Positions 54,882 to 63,984 of a stretch of 64,000 bases of DNA are shown here, one piece after another. How positions within the stretch are numbered: position 1 is the stretch's first letter; each line of letters begins with the position of its first letter. The notes beneath the pieces were generated by a model. That model was not told the DNA's origin. It worked only from the letters and a program-made list of their open reading frames with translations, and did no database searches. The position numbers and the translations under genes are program-made. Source of the DNA: Candidatus Sodalis pierantonius str. SOPE (GTDB lineage Bacteria; Pseudomonadota; Gammaproteobacteria; Enterobacterales; Enterobacteriaceae); contig NZ_CP006568.1 of NCBI RefSeq assembly GCF_000517405.1, positions 2,480,001 to 2,544,000 of the forward strand, given 5' to 3'.

Positions 54882-57269
54882 TCAATCCCTCAAGGATGCT
54901 TGGAATCGCTGCTTCAGTGCCGCCACGCATCTCGCAACGGTCGCGGCAATCTCCTCTTCTTCCAGTGTACGAGCGGTATCCTGTAAGATCAGGCTGATAG
55001 CCAGACTCTTAAAACCTTCCGCTACGCCCCTGCCCCGGTACACGTCAAACAAGTTTACGCCAACTAAATGATTTGCGCCAACTTTCTTACACTCCGCGAT
55101 AATATCTGCTGCGGCGACGTCATCAGCCACCACCACGGCAATGTCACGGCGGTTAACGGGGAAGCGGGAAATTTCATTCGCTTCAGGCACTTTACGCTCG
55201 GCAACCTTCTCCCAGAGTAGTTCAAACACCAGCGTACGGCCATTTAAATTCAGTTTCGCCTCAAGCTCGGGATGAATAACGCCAATAAATCCAACGGCTT
55301 CATTGTTAAGATAAATTGCGGCGCTCTGCCCCGGATGAAGCGCGGGATGCCGTTGTGCTCTGAACTCAATATCGTCTAATTTGCCGGTAAGCTCAAGTAT
55401 TGCCTCAAGATCGCCCTTGGCATCGTAAAAATCCACCGGCTGGCGCGCCTGATCCCAATGTTCATCAAAGCGCGGACCGGCAATAACCCCGGCCAGCATA
55501 AGATCCTGACGAATTCCCAGGTCGGCTGCGTTATCAGGAACAAAGCGCAATCCGCTTTCAAACAGGCGGATCCGCTGCTGCTGACGATTCTGATTATAGA
55601 CCACCGCGCCAAGAAGGCCGGTCCATAACGACAAACGCATGGCGGACATATCCTGGGAAATCGGACTTGGCAGTACCAGCGGCGCCTGCTGCGGATGGAG
55701 CAGCGCCTGGTTTTTAGGGTCGACAAAGCTATAGGTGATGGCTTCTTGGTAACCGCGATCCACCAGCAGCATTTTCACGCGCGACAGCGGCAGCGCCGCC
55801 TCACGATGAAGCGGCATCACCAGTTCGGCGCGCACCGGCACATTCGGAATGGCGTCGTAACCGTATACGCGCGCGACTTCCTCAATCAAATCTTCTTCGA
55901 TAGCCATATCGAAACGCCAGCTCGGCGCCAGGGCCTGCCAGCCGGCTTCGGTGCGGCTGATCTGACAGCCGAGACGGCTGAGGATATCGCTCACGTCCTC
56001 GTCCGGGATAACATGGCCAATCAGCCGGTCCAGCGTTTTCCGGCGCAGGGTGATGGTGGCCGGTGGCGCCAACGCAGCCGCGGAAGTCACATCGATAACC
56101 GGCCCCGGCTGACCGCCGCAGATTGCGAGCAACAGCGCCGTAGCCCGCTCCATGGCGCGCGGCTGCAGCGCCGGATCCACGCCGCGCTCATAGCGATGCG
56201 ACGCATCGGTGTGCAGCCCGTAACGGCGGGCGCGGCCGGTAATGGCCAGCGATTGGAAAAAGGCGCATTCCAGCACCACGTCGCGGGTCGTCGGGCTGAT
56301 ACCGGAGGCGCCGCCGCCAAAGATTCCCGCCATCACCAGCGCTTTGCCGTGGTCGGCAATCACCAGCGTATCGGGCGAGAGCGTGACGTTGCTGCCGTCG
56401 AGCAAGGTCAGCGCCTCATCCTGCCCAGCATAACGTACCACAATACCGCCCTCAATGCGATCACGGTCAAAGGCATGCATCGGCTGTCCCAGTTCCAGCA
56501 ACACGAAGTTGGTGATATCCACCACCGCGTCCACCGAGGGCAGGCCGCAGCGGCGCAATTTTTCTTTCATCCACAGCGACGTGGGGGCGCTAACGTCGAT
56601 ATTTTTCACCACCCGGCCCAAATAGCGTGGACAGGCATCGGCCGCGTCAACGCGAATCGGCAGCGTATCGCCGACAACCGGGGCCACCGTCTCGATAACC
56701 GGCTGCACGAGCGGCATGCGATTACGCACCGCGACATCGCGGGCAATGCCCAGCAACCCGAGGCAATCGGCCCGGTTCGGCGTAACGCTGATGTCGATGG
56801 TATTGTCTTCAAGCTGAAGATAGTCGCGGATATCCTGGCCGATAGGCGCATCGGCGGGCAGTTCGATAATGCCGTCATGGTCGCCGGCAATGCCTAATTC
56901 GGCAAAGGAGCACAGCATGCCCTCCGACGGCTCGCCGCGTAGTTTAGCGGCTTTGATTTTGAAATCCCCCGGCAGCAGGGCGCCGATGGTGGCCACCGCG
57001 ACCCGCAGACCGGCGCGACAGTTAGGGGCGCCGCAGACGATATCCAGCCATCGCTCGCCGCCAATATCGACCTTGGTGACCCGCAATTTGTCGGCGTTAG
57101 GATGCGGCCGGCACTCCACGACCTGGCCCACCACCACGCCGGTAAAACGGCCGGCGACCGGCTCCACGCCGTCCACTTCCAGTCCGGCCATGGTAATTTG
57201 CTCCGCCAGCGCGGCGCTGTCGATGGCCGGATTCACCCATTCACGCAGCCAAAGTTCACTGAATTTCAT
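54882..57269 (-). CDS. pheT: Phenylalanyl-tRNA synthetase beta subunit
   Basis: Beta subunit of the (alpha-beta)2 synthetase; carries editing and tRNA-binding domains. It is 795 aa, the E. coli length. The order is an N-terminal EMAP/OB-type tRNA-binding domain (VVGQVVECRPHPNADKLRVT, residues about 40-150), the B3/B4 editing domain, B5, a catalytic-like core, and a C-terminal anticodon-binding fold (RFPVNRRDIAVVV). It starts 15 bp after pheS. No lesion. Confidence 0.97.
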   Translation of the reverse strand: MKFSELWLREWVNPAIDSAALAEQITMAGLEVDGVEPVAGRFTGVVVGQVVECRPHPNADKLRVTKVDIGGERWLDIVCGAPNCRAGLRVAVATIGALLPGDFKIKAAKLRGEPSEGMLCSFAELGIAGDHDGIIELPADAPIGQDIRDYLQLEDNTIDISVTPNRADCLGLLGIARDVAVRNRMPLVQPVIETVAPVVGDTLPIRVDAADACPRYLGRVVKNIDVSAPTSLWMKEKLRRCGLPSVDAVVDITNFVLLELGQPMHAFDRDRIEGGIVVRYAGQDEALTLLDGSNVTLSPDTLVIADHGKALVMAGIFGGGASGISPTTRDVVLECAFFQSLAITGRARRYGLHTDASHRYERGVDPALQPRAMERATALLLAICGGQPGPVIDVTSAAALAPPATITLRRKTLDRLIGHVIPDEDVSDILSRLGCQISRTEAGWQALAPSWRFDMAIEEDLIEEVARVYGYDAIPNVPVRAELVMPLHREAALPLSRVKMLLVDRGYQEAITYSFVDPKNQALLHPQQAPLVLPSPISQDMSAMRLSLWTGLLGAVVYNQNRQQQRIRLFESGLRFVPDNAADLGIRQDLMLAGVIAGPRFDEHWDQARQPVDFYDAKGDLEAILELTGKLDDIEFRAQRHPALHPGQSAAIYLNNEAVGFIGVIHPELEAKLNLNGRTLVFELLWEKVAERKVPEANEISRFPVNRRDIAVVVADDVAAADIIAECKKVGANHLVGVNLFDVYRGRGVAEGFKSLAISLILQDTARTLEEEEIAATVARCVAALKQRFQASLRD

Positions 57270-57284
57270 GTGTTTATCCCGCCT

Positions 57285-58268
57285 TTATTTGAATTGTTTG
57301 AGGAAACGCAGATCGTTTTCGAAGAATGCGCGCAAATCCGTGACGCCGTAACGTAACATTGTCAACCGCTCCATGCCCATGCCGAAGGCGAAACCGGAAT
57401 AAATTTCCGGGTCAATATCGACGTTGCGCAGCACATTCGGGTGGACCATGCCGCAGCCCAGCACTTCCAGCCAGCGGCCGTTTTTTCCCATGACATCCAC
57501 TTCGGCGGAGGGTTCGGTAAACGGAAAATAAGACGGGCGGAAGCGCACCTGCAAATCTTCTTCAAAGAAATTACGCAGGAAATCATGCAATGTGCCCTTC
57601 AGGTTGGTGAAACTGATATCGGTGTCGATAATCAGCCCCTCCATCTGATGAAACATCGGCGTGTGGGTCTGGTCGTAATCGTTACGGTACACCCGCCCCG
57701 GCGCGATAATGCGGATCGGCGGCTGCTGCGCCTTCATGGTGCGGATCTGCACGCCGGAGGTCTGGGTACGCAATAACCGGGTGGCGTCGAACCAGAACGT
57801 ATCATGATCGGCGCGCGCGGGATGGTGCGCGGGAATATTCAAGGTGTCGAAATTATGGTAGTCATCTTCGATTTCAGGGCCGGTGGCCACCGAAAAGCCC
57901 AGCTCACCGAAAAAATGCTCAATGCGCGCGATGGTGCGCGAGACCGGATGCAGCCCGCCGTTTTCCATGCGCCGCCCCGGCAGCGAAACATCTATTGTCT
58001 CGGCCGCCAGCCGCGTCTCCAGCGCCGACTGTTCCAGCGTGGTCTTGCGTTCGGCCAGCGCCTGCTGCACGTCCTGCTTGGCCTGGTTTATGACCGCACC
58101 CGCCACAGGCCGCGCGTCCGATGCCAGATCCCGCAGCGCCGTCATTTGTTGGGTAAAATGCCCTTTTTTGCCTAAATATTCGACGCGCACCAACTCTAAT
58201 GCGTCCATATCCTGGGACTGTTCGATGGCGGCTTTGGCCTGCACAACCAACTCTGCAAGATGTGGCAT
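57285..58268 (-). CDS. pheS: Phenylalanyl-tRNA synthetase alpha subunit
   Basis: Catalytic class II subunit, 327 aa. The N-terminal coiled coil contacts tRNA. Motif 2 region FHQMEGLIID and motif 3 GFAFGMGMERLTMLRYG are intact, as is the Phe-pocket region SAEVDVMGKNGRWLEVLGCG. It lies downstream of the pheM leader and attenuator, so expression should follow Phe-tRNA charging. Confidence 0.97.
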   Translation of the reverse strand: MPHLAELVVQAKAAIEQSQDMDALELVRVEYLGKKGHFTQQMTALRDLASDARPVAGAVINQAKQDVQQALAERKTTLEQSALETRLAAETIDVSLPGRRMENGGLHPVSRTIARIEHFFGELGFSVATGPEIEDDYHNFDTLNIPAHHPARADHDTFWFDATRLLRTQTSGVQIRTMKAQQPPIRIIAPGRVYRNDYDQTHTPMFHQMEGLIIDTDISFTNLKGTLHDFLRNFFEEDLQVRFRPSYFPFTEPSAEVDVMGKNGRWLEVLGCGMVHPNVLRNVDIDPEIYSGFAFGMGMERLTMLRYGVTDLRAFFENDLRFLKQFK

Positions 58269-58342
58269 TGCTTTCCTCTTCTTCCTGCCGTAGATGGCTT
58301 AACCGTAAAAATGAGCGAGGTCGCCGCCGTCTGGCCAGCAAT

Positions 58343-58368
58343 AAAAAAAGCCTCCACTTCGGGAGGCT
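58343..58368 (-). terminator. pheST attenuator terminator
   Basis: AGCCTCC/GGAGGCT stem (58349-58368) followed on the minus strand by T7. It sits between pheM and pheS. Upstream sequence (the repeated AAACGAAAAATAGC/CGTTTCTT elements) can form the alternative antiterminator. Confidence 0.85.
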
Positions 58369-58393
58369 CTAGCGCTATTTTTCGTTTCTTGAC

Positions 58394-58459
58394 TTACGCG
58401 CAAGCCCCCGGGAAACAGGTGCTAAAGTAAAAAAAGAAACGGAAAATAGCAGCATTCAT
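58394..58459 (-). CDS. pheM: pheST operon leader peptide PheM, extended
   Basis: A 21-codon leader starting [14 protein letters not shown], identical in these residues to the 14-aa E. coli PheM, with five Phe codons. Here the stop codon after Ser-Thr is replaced by TGT, and the peptide runs seven more residues (CFPGACA) to TAA at 58394. Ribosome stalling at the Phe codons senses Phe-tRNA and controls the attenuator downstream. The extension would shift the ribosome release point about 21 nt closer to the terminator. Confidence 0.88.
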
Positions 58460-58517
58460 GCTTGCATTACCTTGTTAACGTGAAGATGTCCATTCTGATA
58501 CCGTTCGCCCTTAGGCG

Positions 58518-58545
58518 AAAAAAAGAGGGAGACCGGCTCTCTCTT
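58518..58545 (-). terminator. Terminator after rplT
   Basis: AGAGAGAG/CTCCCTCT-type stem (58524-58545) followed on the minus strand by T7 (plus-strand A run 58518-58524). It lies between rplT and the pheM promoter region. Confidence 0.65.
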
Positions 58546-58556
58546 CTTCAACCGGC

Positions 58557-58913
58557 TTACGCCAGGGCGCCTTTCGCTTTCTCGGCCAGAGCGGTGAAAG
58601 CCGCTTTGTCGAACACGGCGATATCCGCCAGGATTTTACGGTCGATCTCAATGGACGCTTTTTTCAGGCCATTGATAAACCGGCTGTAAGAAATACCGTT
58701 CTGACGGGCCGCGGCGTTGATACGCGCGATCCACAGCTGACGGAACTGACGTTTCTTCTGACGACGGTCACGGTAAGCGTACTGACCTGCTTTGATAACC
58801 GCCTGGAAGGCGACGCGGTAAACGCGCAAACGGGCACCGTAGTAACCTTTCGCTTGTTTCAAGATTTTTTTGTGACGTGCACGTGCTACCACACCACGTT
58901 TTACGCGAGCCAT
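58557..58913 (-). CDS. rplT: 50S ribosomal protein L20
   Basis: Large-subunit assembly protein, 118 aa, highly basic, starting MARVKRGVVARARHKKILKQ. In E. coli L20 also represses rpmI-rplT by binding the leader mRNA. The last gene of infC-rpmI-rplT. No lesion. Confidence 0.98.
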   Translation of the reverse strand: MARVKRGVVARARHKKILKQAKGYYGARLRVYRVAFQAVIKAGQYAYRDRRQKKRQFRQLWIARINAAARQNGISYSRFINGLKKASIEIDRKILADIAVFDKAAFTALAEKAKGALA

Positions 58914-58956
58914 ATGCTCTCTCCTAAAGTCTTATTCAAACCAGTTAAAATGACGC

Positions 58957-59154
58957 TTACGCGTACGGCAGGCAACGCACGACCAAACCCAGATCTCCTT
59001 TGGAAACCATGGATTTCGGCCGCAGGTGACGCTTACGCTTAGTGAATTTTTTGGTCAGAATATGACGCAGGTTAGCATGCTTGCGCTTGAAACCGCCCGA
59101 AGCCGTTTTCTTAAAGCGCTTTGCGGCACCGCGTACTGTCTTGATTTTTGGCAT
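58957..59154 (-). CDS. rpmI: 50S ribosomal protein L35
   Basis: A 65-aa basic protein from the ATG at 59154 (MPKIKTVRGAAKRFKKTASG), the standard start; the frame is open seven codons further. Lies between infC and rplT, as in all relatives. Translation is normally coupled to L20 autoregulation. Confidence 0.97.
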   Translation of the reverse strand: MPKIKTVRGAAKRFKKTASGGFKRKHANLRHILTKKFTKRKRHLRPKSMVSKGDLGLVVRCLPYA

Positions 59155-59226
59155 GAGTTTATCTCTACTCCGCATTGTTAATAATATGAATCAGCGAGGC
59201 GAAGGCGACGCCTTACTTGTCAGGCC

Positions 59227-59769
59227 TTACTGTTTCTTCTTGGGTGCGAGCACCATGATCATCTGGCGGCCTTCAATTTTGGAGGGGAAAGATTCCACTA
59301 CCGCCAGTTCACTCAGATCGTCACGAACGCGGTTAAGCACTTCGATGCCGATCTGTTGGTGCGCCATTTCACGTCCGCGGAACCGCAGGGTGATTTTGGC
59401 TTTATCGCCGTCTTCCAGAAAGCGAACCAGGTTGCGTAGTTTTACCTGATAGTCGCCTTCATCGGTACCAGGCCGGAATTTGATTTCCTTAACCTGAATA
59501 ACTTTCTGCTTCTTCTTCTGTTCTTTGGTGGATTTGCTCTTCTCATAGAGGAACTTGCCGTAATCCATGATGCGGCAAACCGGCGGCTCGGCATTGGGGC
59601 TGATTTCGACTAAATCAACGCCCGCTTCCTCAGCTTTTTCAAGCGCTTCATTCAGGCTGACAATACCAATCTGCTCGCCGTCGATACCCGTCAGACGAAC
59701 CTCTGCGGCGCGGATTTCTCGGTTAATACGATTGGGACGCGCCGGTTGAACTCGTTTTCCGCCTTTAAT
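59227..59769 (-). CDS. infC: Translation initiation factor IF-3 (AUU start)
   Basis: IF-3 prevents subunit joining and checks the start codon. The 180-aa protein is obtained only from the ATT at 59769, preceded by GGAGGAATAAAGT. It reads (M)KGGKRVQPARPNRINREIRA, matching E. coli infC, which uses the same rare AUU codon for autoregulation. An ATG-based reading starting at 59568 would miss the N-terminal domain and linker. The C-terminal domain (ITLRFRGREMAHQQIG) is intact. The start lies 3 bp after the thrS stop. Confidence 0.96.
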   Translation of the reverse strand: MKGGKRVQPARPNRINREIRAAEVRLTGIDGEQIGIVSLNEALEKAEEAGVDLVEISPNAEPPVCRIMDYGKFLYEKSKSTKEQKKKQKVIQVKEIKFRPGTDEGDYQVKLRNLVRFLEDGDKAKITLRFRGREMAHQQIGIEVLNRVRDDLSELAVVESFPSKIEGRQMIMVLAPKKKQ

Positions 59770-59772
59770 ACT

Positions 59773-61701
59773 TTATTCCTCCAGTTGATGAAGATTACGG
59801 CTGCGGATTTCGTGCTGCAGCTTTGCAATAATCTCGTTAACGTCGATGCTGCCCAGGTCTTTACCGCGGCGTGTACGCACAGCAACCTTGCCTGCTTCCA
59901 TCTCTTTATCTCCGCAGACCAGCATGTAAGGGACTCGACGCAAAGTATGTTCGCGGATTTTAAAGCCTATTTTTTCATTTCTCAAGTCTGCTTTCACCCG
60001 AATACCTGCCGCCGACAGTTTTTCCGTCAGTTTTGCGACATATTCCGACTGATTATCGGTAATGTTCATCATGACGACCTGCGTTGGCGCCAGCCAGGTC
60101 GGGTAGAAACCCGCATACTCTTCCGTCAGGATGCCAATGAACCGTTCCATTGACCCCAGAATAGCGCGGTGAATCATGACCGGCACCACCCGTTCGTTAT
60201 TTTCCCCCACATAGGAGGCGTTCAAACGACCGGGCAGCGAAAAGTCCAACTGCACCGTACCACATTGCCAGGCACGATCCAGGCAATCGAGAAGCGTAAA
60301 TTCAATTTTAGGACCATAAAAAGCCCCCTCGCCCGGCTGGTATTCAAAGGCAATACCATTTTCCGTAAGCGCGACGGCCAAATCCTGCTCCGCTCGGTCC
60401 CAGACATCATCGCTGCCGATGCGCTTTTCCGGACGGGTGGACAGTTTGACCAGGATTTTCTCAAAGCCAAACGTCGCGTACACATTATACACCATTTTGA
60501 TGCAATTGTTTACTTCATCACGTACCTGGTCTTCAGTACAGAAGATATGGGCATCGTCTTGGGTAAAGCCGCGCACTCGCATCAGACCGTGCAGCGAACC
60601 GGATGGCTCATTGCGGTGGCAGCTGCCGAACTCCGCCATGCGCAGCGGCAGATCGCGGTAAGACTTCAGCCCCTGATTGAAAATCTGCACGTGCCCCGGG
60701 CAGTTCATCGGTTTAATGCAGTATTCCCGGTTTTCCGACGAGGTGGTAAACATATGCTCGGCGTAATTGTCCCAGTGGCCGGTCTTTTCCCACAGCACGC
60801 GGTCCATCATGAACGGCCCTTTCACTTCCTGATACTGATAGGCTTTCAGCTTCATCCGAACGAAAGCTTCCAGCTCGCGGAAAAGGGTCCAGCCATCGTT
60901 GTGCCAGAACACCATACCCGGCGCTTCTTCCTGCATATGATAGAGGTCAAGCTGCTTGCCGATCTTACGGTGATCGCGCTTCGCCGCCTCTTCCAGATGC
61001 TGCAAATAGGTATTAAGCTGTTTTTTATCGCCCCAGGCGGTACCGTAAATGCGCTGCAGCATTTTGTTTTTGCTGTCGCCGCGCCAGTAAGCCCCGGAGA
61101 TTTTTTGCAATGTGAAGTGGTGGCAAAAACGCATATTGGGCACGTGCGGACCGCGGCACATGTCCACATATTCTTCATGATGATACAGCCCTGGACGATC
61201 GTCGCGGCTGATATTTTCGTCGAGGATAGCCACTTTATAATCCTCGCCCCGAGCGACAAACGCATCGCGCGCCTGCTGCCAGCTGACTTTTTCCTTGATA
61301 ACGTCGTAATCTTTTTCGGCCAGTTCGTGCATCCGCTTTTCCAACCGGTCGAGATCGTCCTGGGTCAGGGTATGATCGAGATCGACATCATAATAAAAGC
61401 CTTTATCGATGACCGGGCCGATGGCCATTTTAGTATTCGGCCACAGTTGCTTGATGGCGTGCCCCAGTAAATGCGCGCAGGAGTGGCGGATTATTTCCAG
61501 CCCCGCCTCATCTTTGGCGGTAATGATGGCAAGCTGGGCATCGTGCTCAATGACGTCGACCGCATACACCAGTTCCCCGTTAACGCGGCCGGCAATGCAG
61601 GCTTTGGCCAAGCCGGGACCGATATCGCGCGCAACATCAAGGGGAGAAACGGGATGTGCAAACTGACGCTGACTACCATCAGGAAGAGTTATAACGGGCA
61701 T
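59773..61701 (-). CDS. thrS: Threonyl-tRNA synthetase
   Basis: Class II synthetase, 642 aa as in E. coli. Domains: N-terminal TGS (MPVITLPDGSQRQFAHPVSP), an editing domain with HxxxH-type His (RHSCAHLLGHAIKQ), the catalytic core with the zinc ligands (KPMNCPGHVQIF, Cys; MAEFGSCHRNEPSG; and MIHRAILGSMERF), and an anticodon-binding C-terminus. In E. coli it represses its own translation through a leader operator. No lesion. Confidence 0.98.
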   Translation of the reverse strand: MPVITLPDGSQRQFAHPVSPLDVARDIGPGLAKACIAGRVNGELVYAVDVIEHDAQLAIITAKDEAGLEIIRHSCAHLLGHAIKQLWPNTKMAIGPVIDKGFYYDVDLDHTLTQDDLDRLEKRMHELAEKDYDVIKEKVSWQQARDAFVARGEDYKVAILDENISRDDRPGLYHHEEYVDMCRGPHVPNMRFCHHFTLQKISGAYWRGDSKNKMLQRIYGTAWGDKKQLNTYLQHLEEAAKRDHRKIGKQLDLYHMQEEAPGMVFWHNDGWTLFRELEAFVRMKLKAYQYQEVKGPFMMDRVLWEKTGHWDNYAEHMFTTSSENREYCIKPMNCPGHVQIFNQGLKSYRDLPLRMAEFGSCHRNEPSGSLHGLMRVRGFTQDDAHIFCTEDQVRDEVNNCIKMVYNVYATFGFEKILVKLSTRPEKRIGSDDVWDRAEQDLAVALTENGIAFEYQPGEGAFYGPKIEFTLLDCLDRAWQCGTVQLDFSLPGRLNASYVGENNERVVPVMIHRAILGSMERFIGILTEEYAGFYPTWLAPTQVVMMNITDNQSEYVAKLTEKLSAAGIRVKADLRNEKIGFKIREHTLRRVPYMLVCGDKEMEAGKVAVRTRRGKDLGSIDVNEIIAKLQHEIRSRNLHQLEE

Positions 61702-62158
61702 GCGGGTTTCCTTAATTAGCAGTGGTGATCCATACGCAAGATCACTTACAAACAGAACAAATATTAAATTTCAAAGGATTTAACATGCTATTTCGCTACA
61801 CATTGCGAAATATGTACACGAGGAGGAACACAAACCTATTGGCACTCCTGCATTACATGTCAACCGGCAGGATTTTAACATCCCCACAGGAAAAAATCCT
61901 CTTTATTCAGCGCATCCGACGCGGGGAATCCCCTTTTTGTCATCCTGCGCATCATTGCACCGGCGGGATAATCAGCAGACGCGTGCGAAGATGCAGAGCA
62001 TAAAAGGGTTGTCTCCTATGGGGAGTCGGTCTGGGTCTCCCAGCCCGGTAGGACATTACCCTCTGAAGGCAAACCGCCCGCGCGTCGTCTAACGTTATGT
62101 TACCGCGCTACCCAACCCCGCCGCCGCGCTATTACAATCGCGTCCCCCCGTCGATGCC
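61702..62158. other. thrS upstream region
   Basis: About 455 bp with no supported gene. The first 100 bp should hold the thrS leader and operator. A plus-strand open frame at 61722-62003 shows no family resemblance. Confidence 0.5.
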
Positions 62159-62778
62159 ATGAGCGCCTAGCTGGATGGTTTTCATTTTTACAATGGCGAC
62201 AAGAATGGGCAAAGGGAAGCGCACCATTACGTCACCGTCTTGCATGAGGAAGCAATGCAGGCCGTAATTTATGATGGCAATACGCGCGATGCCAGATTGA
62301 TGGGCGTAGAATACCTCATCAGCGAAAGACTTTTTCAGCCATTGCCCTTGGAAGAGAAAGAACTTTGGCTCAGCCCCCCGTACGAAGTTAAGTCCGGCAC
62401 GCTTATTGCGCCAGGCTTACCGGCCCCGGCAGAGAAAGGGGTAATGGCGAAGATAGTCAACACCTATGGCATACCTGGCATACCGATCGGAATAACACGC
62501 TGCCGCTGAGTATTCCGGCCCTTATGATGGTCTTCACCGCCGACGGTCAATGGGATCCTCAGTTGCTTGCTGATCGCGATCGCCGTTTTGGCGTCGACAC
62601 GAAAAAAATCCGCCAGCAACGCCGCGCTATCATCGCTCACCCCGTACAGGCGGGGGCGAACGCCTGGGAAAGCGGGCAGACCATCCAGTTGCAACGGGTC
62701 AACAGCGGGGGGAAAACGGTGCGAGGAACGAGCAATTTTTCGGCGTCGGAACAGACCCGTGACGGAAAATTTCGTTAA
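62159..62778 (+). pseudogene. Broken DUF1264 (OBAP-like) gene
   Basis: The reading from 62159 has a TAG at its fourth codon, then LDGFHFYNGDKNGQREAHHY. The DUF1264 core follows (QAVIYDGNTRDARLMGVEYL, YEVKSGTLIAPGLPAPAEKG, KIVNTYG). A frameshift at 62467-62480 shifts to HTDRNNTLPL, MMVFTADGQWDPQLLADRDR and RRFGVDTKK, ending at 62778. DUF1264 occurs in plant oil-body-associated proteins and in bacteria; its function is unknown. It is not part of the E. coli K-12 neighbourhood. At least two inactivating changes. Confidence 0.8.
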
Positions 62779-63002
62779 GACGTCGAGCGCCTGGTAAGCC
62801 CCCGGGGTGTGACGTGTCCTGCCCCAAGACAGAACGCCTATTCAGCCGGGGGGCGCCAACGGCATTCATCAGCCGCAGGCTGCTCTCTGAGGGGGCGGCA
62901 GGCCATCACCTTCCCGCTGATGCTGGCGGCGCCAGCATCGAAAATACGCGCCGCGCAATGCCGAATACCAGAGGGCGATCCCCTGGCGGTTGCGCCGCGA
63001 TG

Positions 63003-63881
63003 TTAGCGAGCGAAATAGTCGCCTTGGCGCAAATCCGATAACAGATCCGGCCAGCAGGGCGTCCAACCTAGCCCCGCCCGCGTGTGCACACTGGACGCCG
63101 GCATATCCGCGCCGAGAAAATTGGCTAGCCAACCAAAATGCTCGCGCTCCCGTGACTCGACCGGCAGGCCCAACTGCTCGCCAATCACGCCGGCAATGTC
63201 CTTGCAACAAATGCTTTCATCGGCAACCGCGTGATAAATAGGCTCAGGGTGCGCTTGCTCCAACGCCAACCGATACAGGCGCGCGGCATCCGAACAGTGT
63301 ACGCTGGCCCAGCGGTTTTGCCCGTCCCCCAGATAGGCGGACACGCCTTTTTCGCGCGCCAGAGCAATCATGGCGGCAATAAAACCGTGATCGCCGCTGC
63401 CATGAACCGAGGCGGCCAGCCGCACGATGCAGGCCCACACGCCCTGCGCCGTCAACGCATTCGCGGCGGCCTCGGATTGACGCGGATAGCCGAGCTCCGC
63501 AGGCGCAACGTCCTGTTCCGTAGCGACCCGTCCCGGCGCGATATGGGCTAATCCCGCGGTCACCAGCAGCGGGCGCGGGGTCCCTTTCAGCACGCTGCCG
63601 AGGGTCTCAATCGCGATGCGGTCCTGCTGTGCACTTTGGGCAAAACGGGAAAAATCGTGATTAAATGCGGTATGGACGACCGCATCGGCCTCTGACGCGG
63701 CGCGGCGCAGCAGGTCAAGATCGTCAAGCGCGCCGTGTAGCGCAGCGGCACCGCTGGCCGTCAGCGCCGCCGCTTTATCGCTGGATCGCACCAGCCCTGT
63801 CACCTGATGCCCAAAATGGATCAATTCTGCCACGACCGCCGAGCCGACCCAGCCGGTGGCGCCTGTCACAAATACTTTCAT
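63003..63881 (-). CDS. NAD(P)-dependent epimerase/reductase (extended SDR)
   Basis: 292 aa with the Rossmann signature GATGWVGSAV at residues 7-16 and the typical ADAVVHTAFNHDF strand-loop. The middle region has HIAPGRVATEQDVAP, and a YPRQSEA-type segment replaces the usual YxxxK; Lys is absent there, as in atypical SDRs. The substrate is unknown. The frame is intact. It is divergent from a gene beginning at 63985, with an operator-like inverted repeat between. Confidence 0.8.
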   Translation of the reverse strand: MKVFVTGATGWVGSAVVAELIHFGHQVTGLVRSSDKAAALTASGAAALHGALDDLDLLRRAASEADAVVHTAFNHDFSRFAQSAQQDRIAIETLGSVLKGTPRPLLVTAGLAHIAPGRVATEQDVAPAELGYPRQSEAAANALTAQGVWACIVRLAASVHGSGDHGFIAAMIALAREKGVSAYLGDGQNRWASVHCSDAARLYRLALEQAHPEPIYHAVADESICCKDIAGVIGEQLGLPVESREREHFGWLANFLGADMPASSVHTRAGLGWTPCWPDLLSDLRQGDYFAR

Positions 63882-63943
63882 GGGTTATCTCCCGCTTTCA
63901 CTGTCGAACAGGCATTGTAGCCAGCCGCGATATCCTGTTAAAG

Positions 63944-63971
63944 TAGTGTCTTTATACGGGTATAATCACTA
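63944..63971. promoter_or_regulatory. Inverted repeat in divergent promoter
   Basis: TAGTG...TATA-cggg-TATA..CACTA, imperfectly symmetric over 28 bp, lying between the SDR gene and the divergent gene at 63985. The position suggests an operator for a regulator encoded by the latter. Confidence 0.5.
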
Positions 63972-63984
63972 ACAGGGAGCTACC

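Noticed and set aside
55695..56897. 400-codon plus-strand frame
   Set aside because: Antisense of pheT.
60169..61470. 433-codon plus-strand frame
   Set aside because: Antisense of thrS; it has no start context and mirrors codon structure of the real gene.
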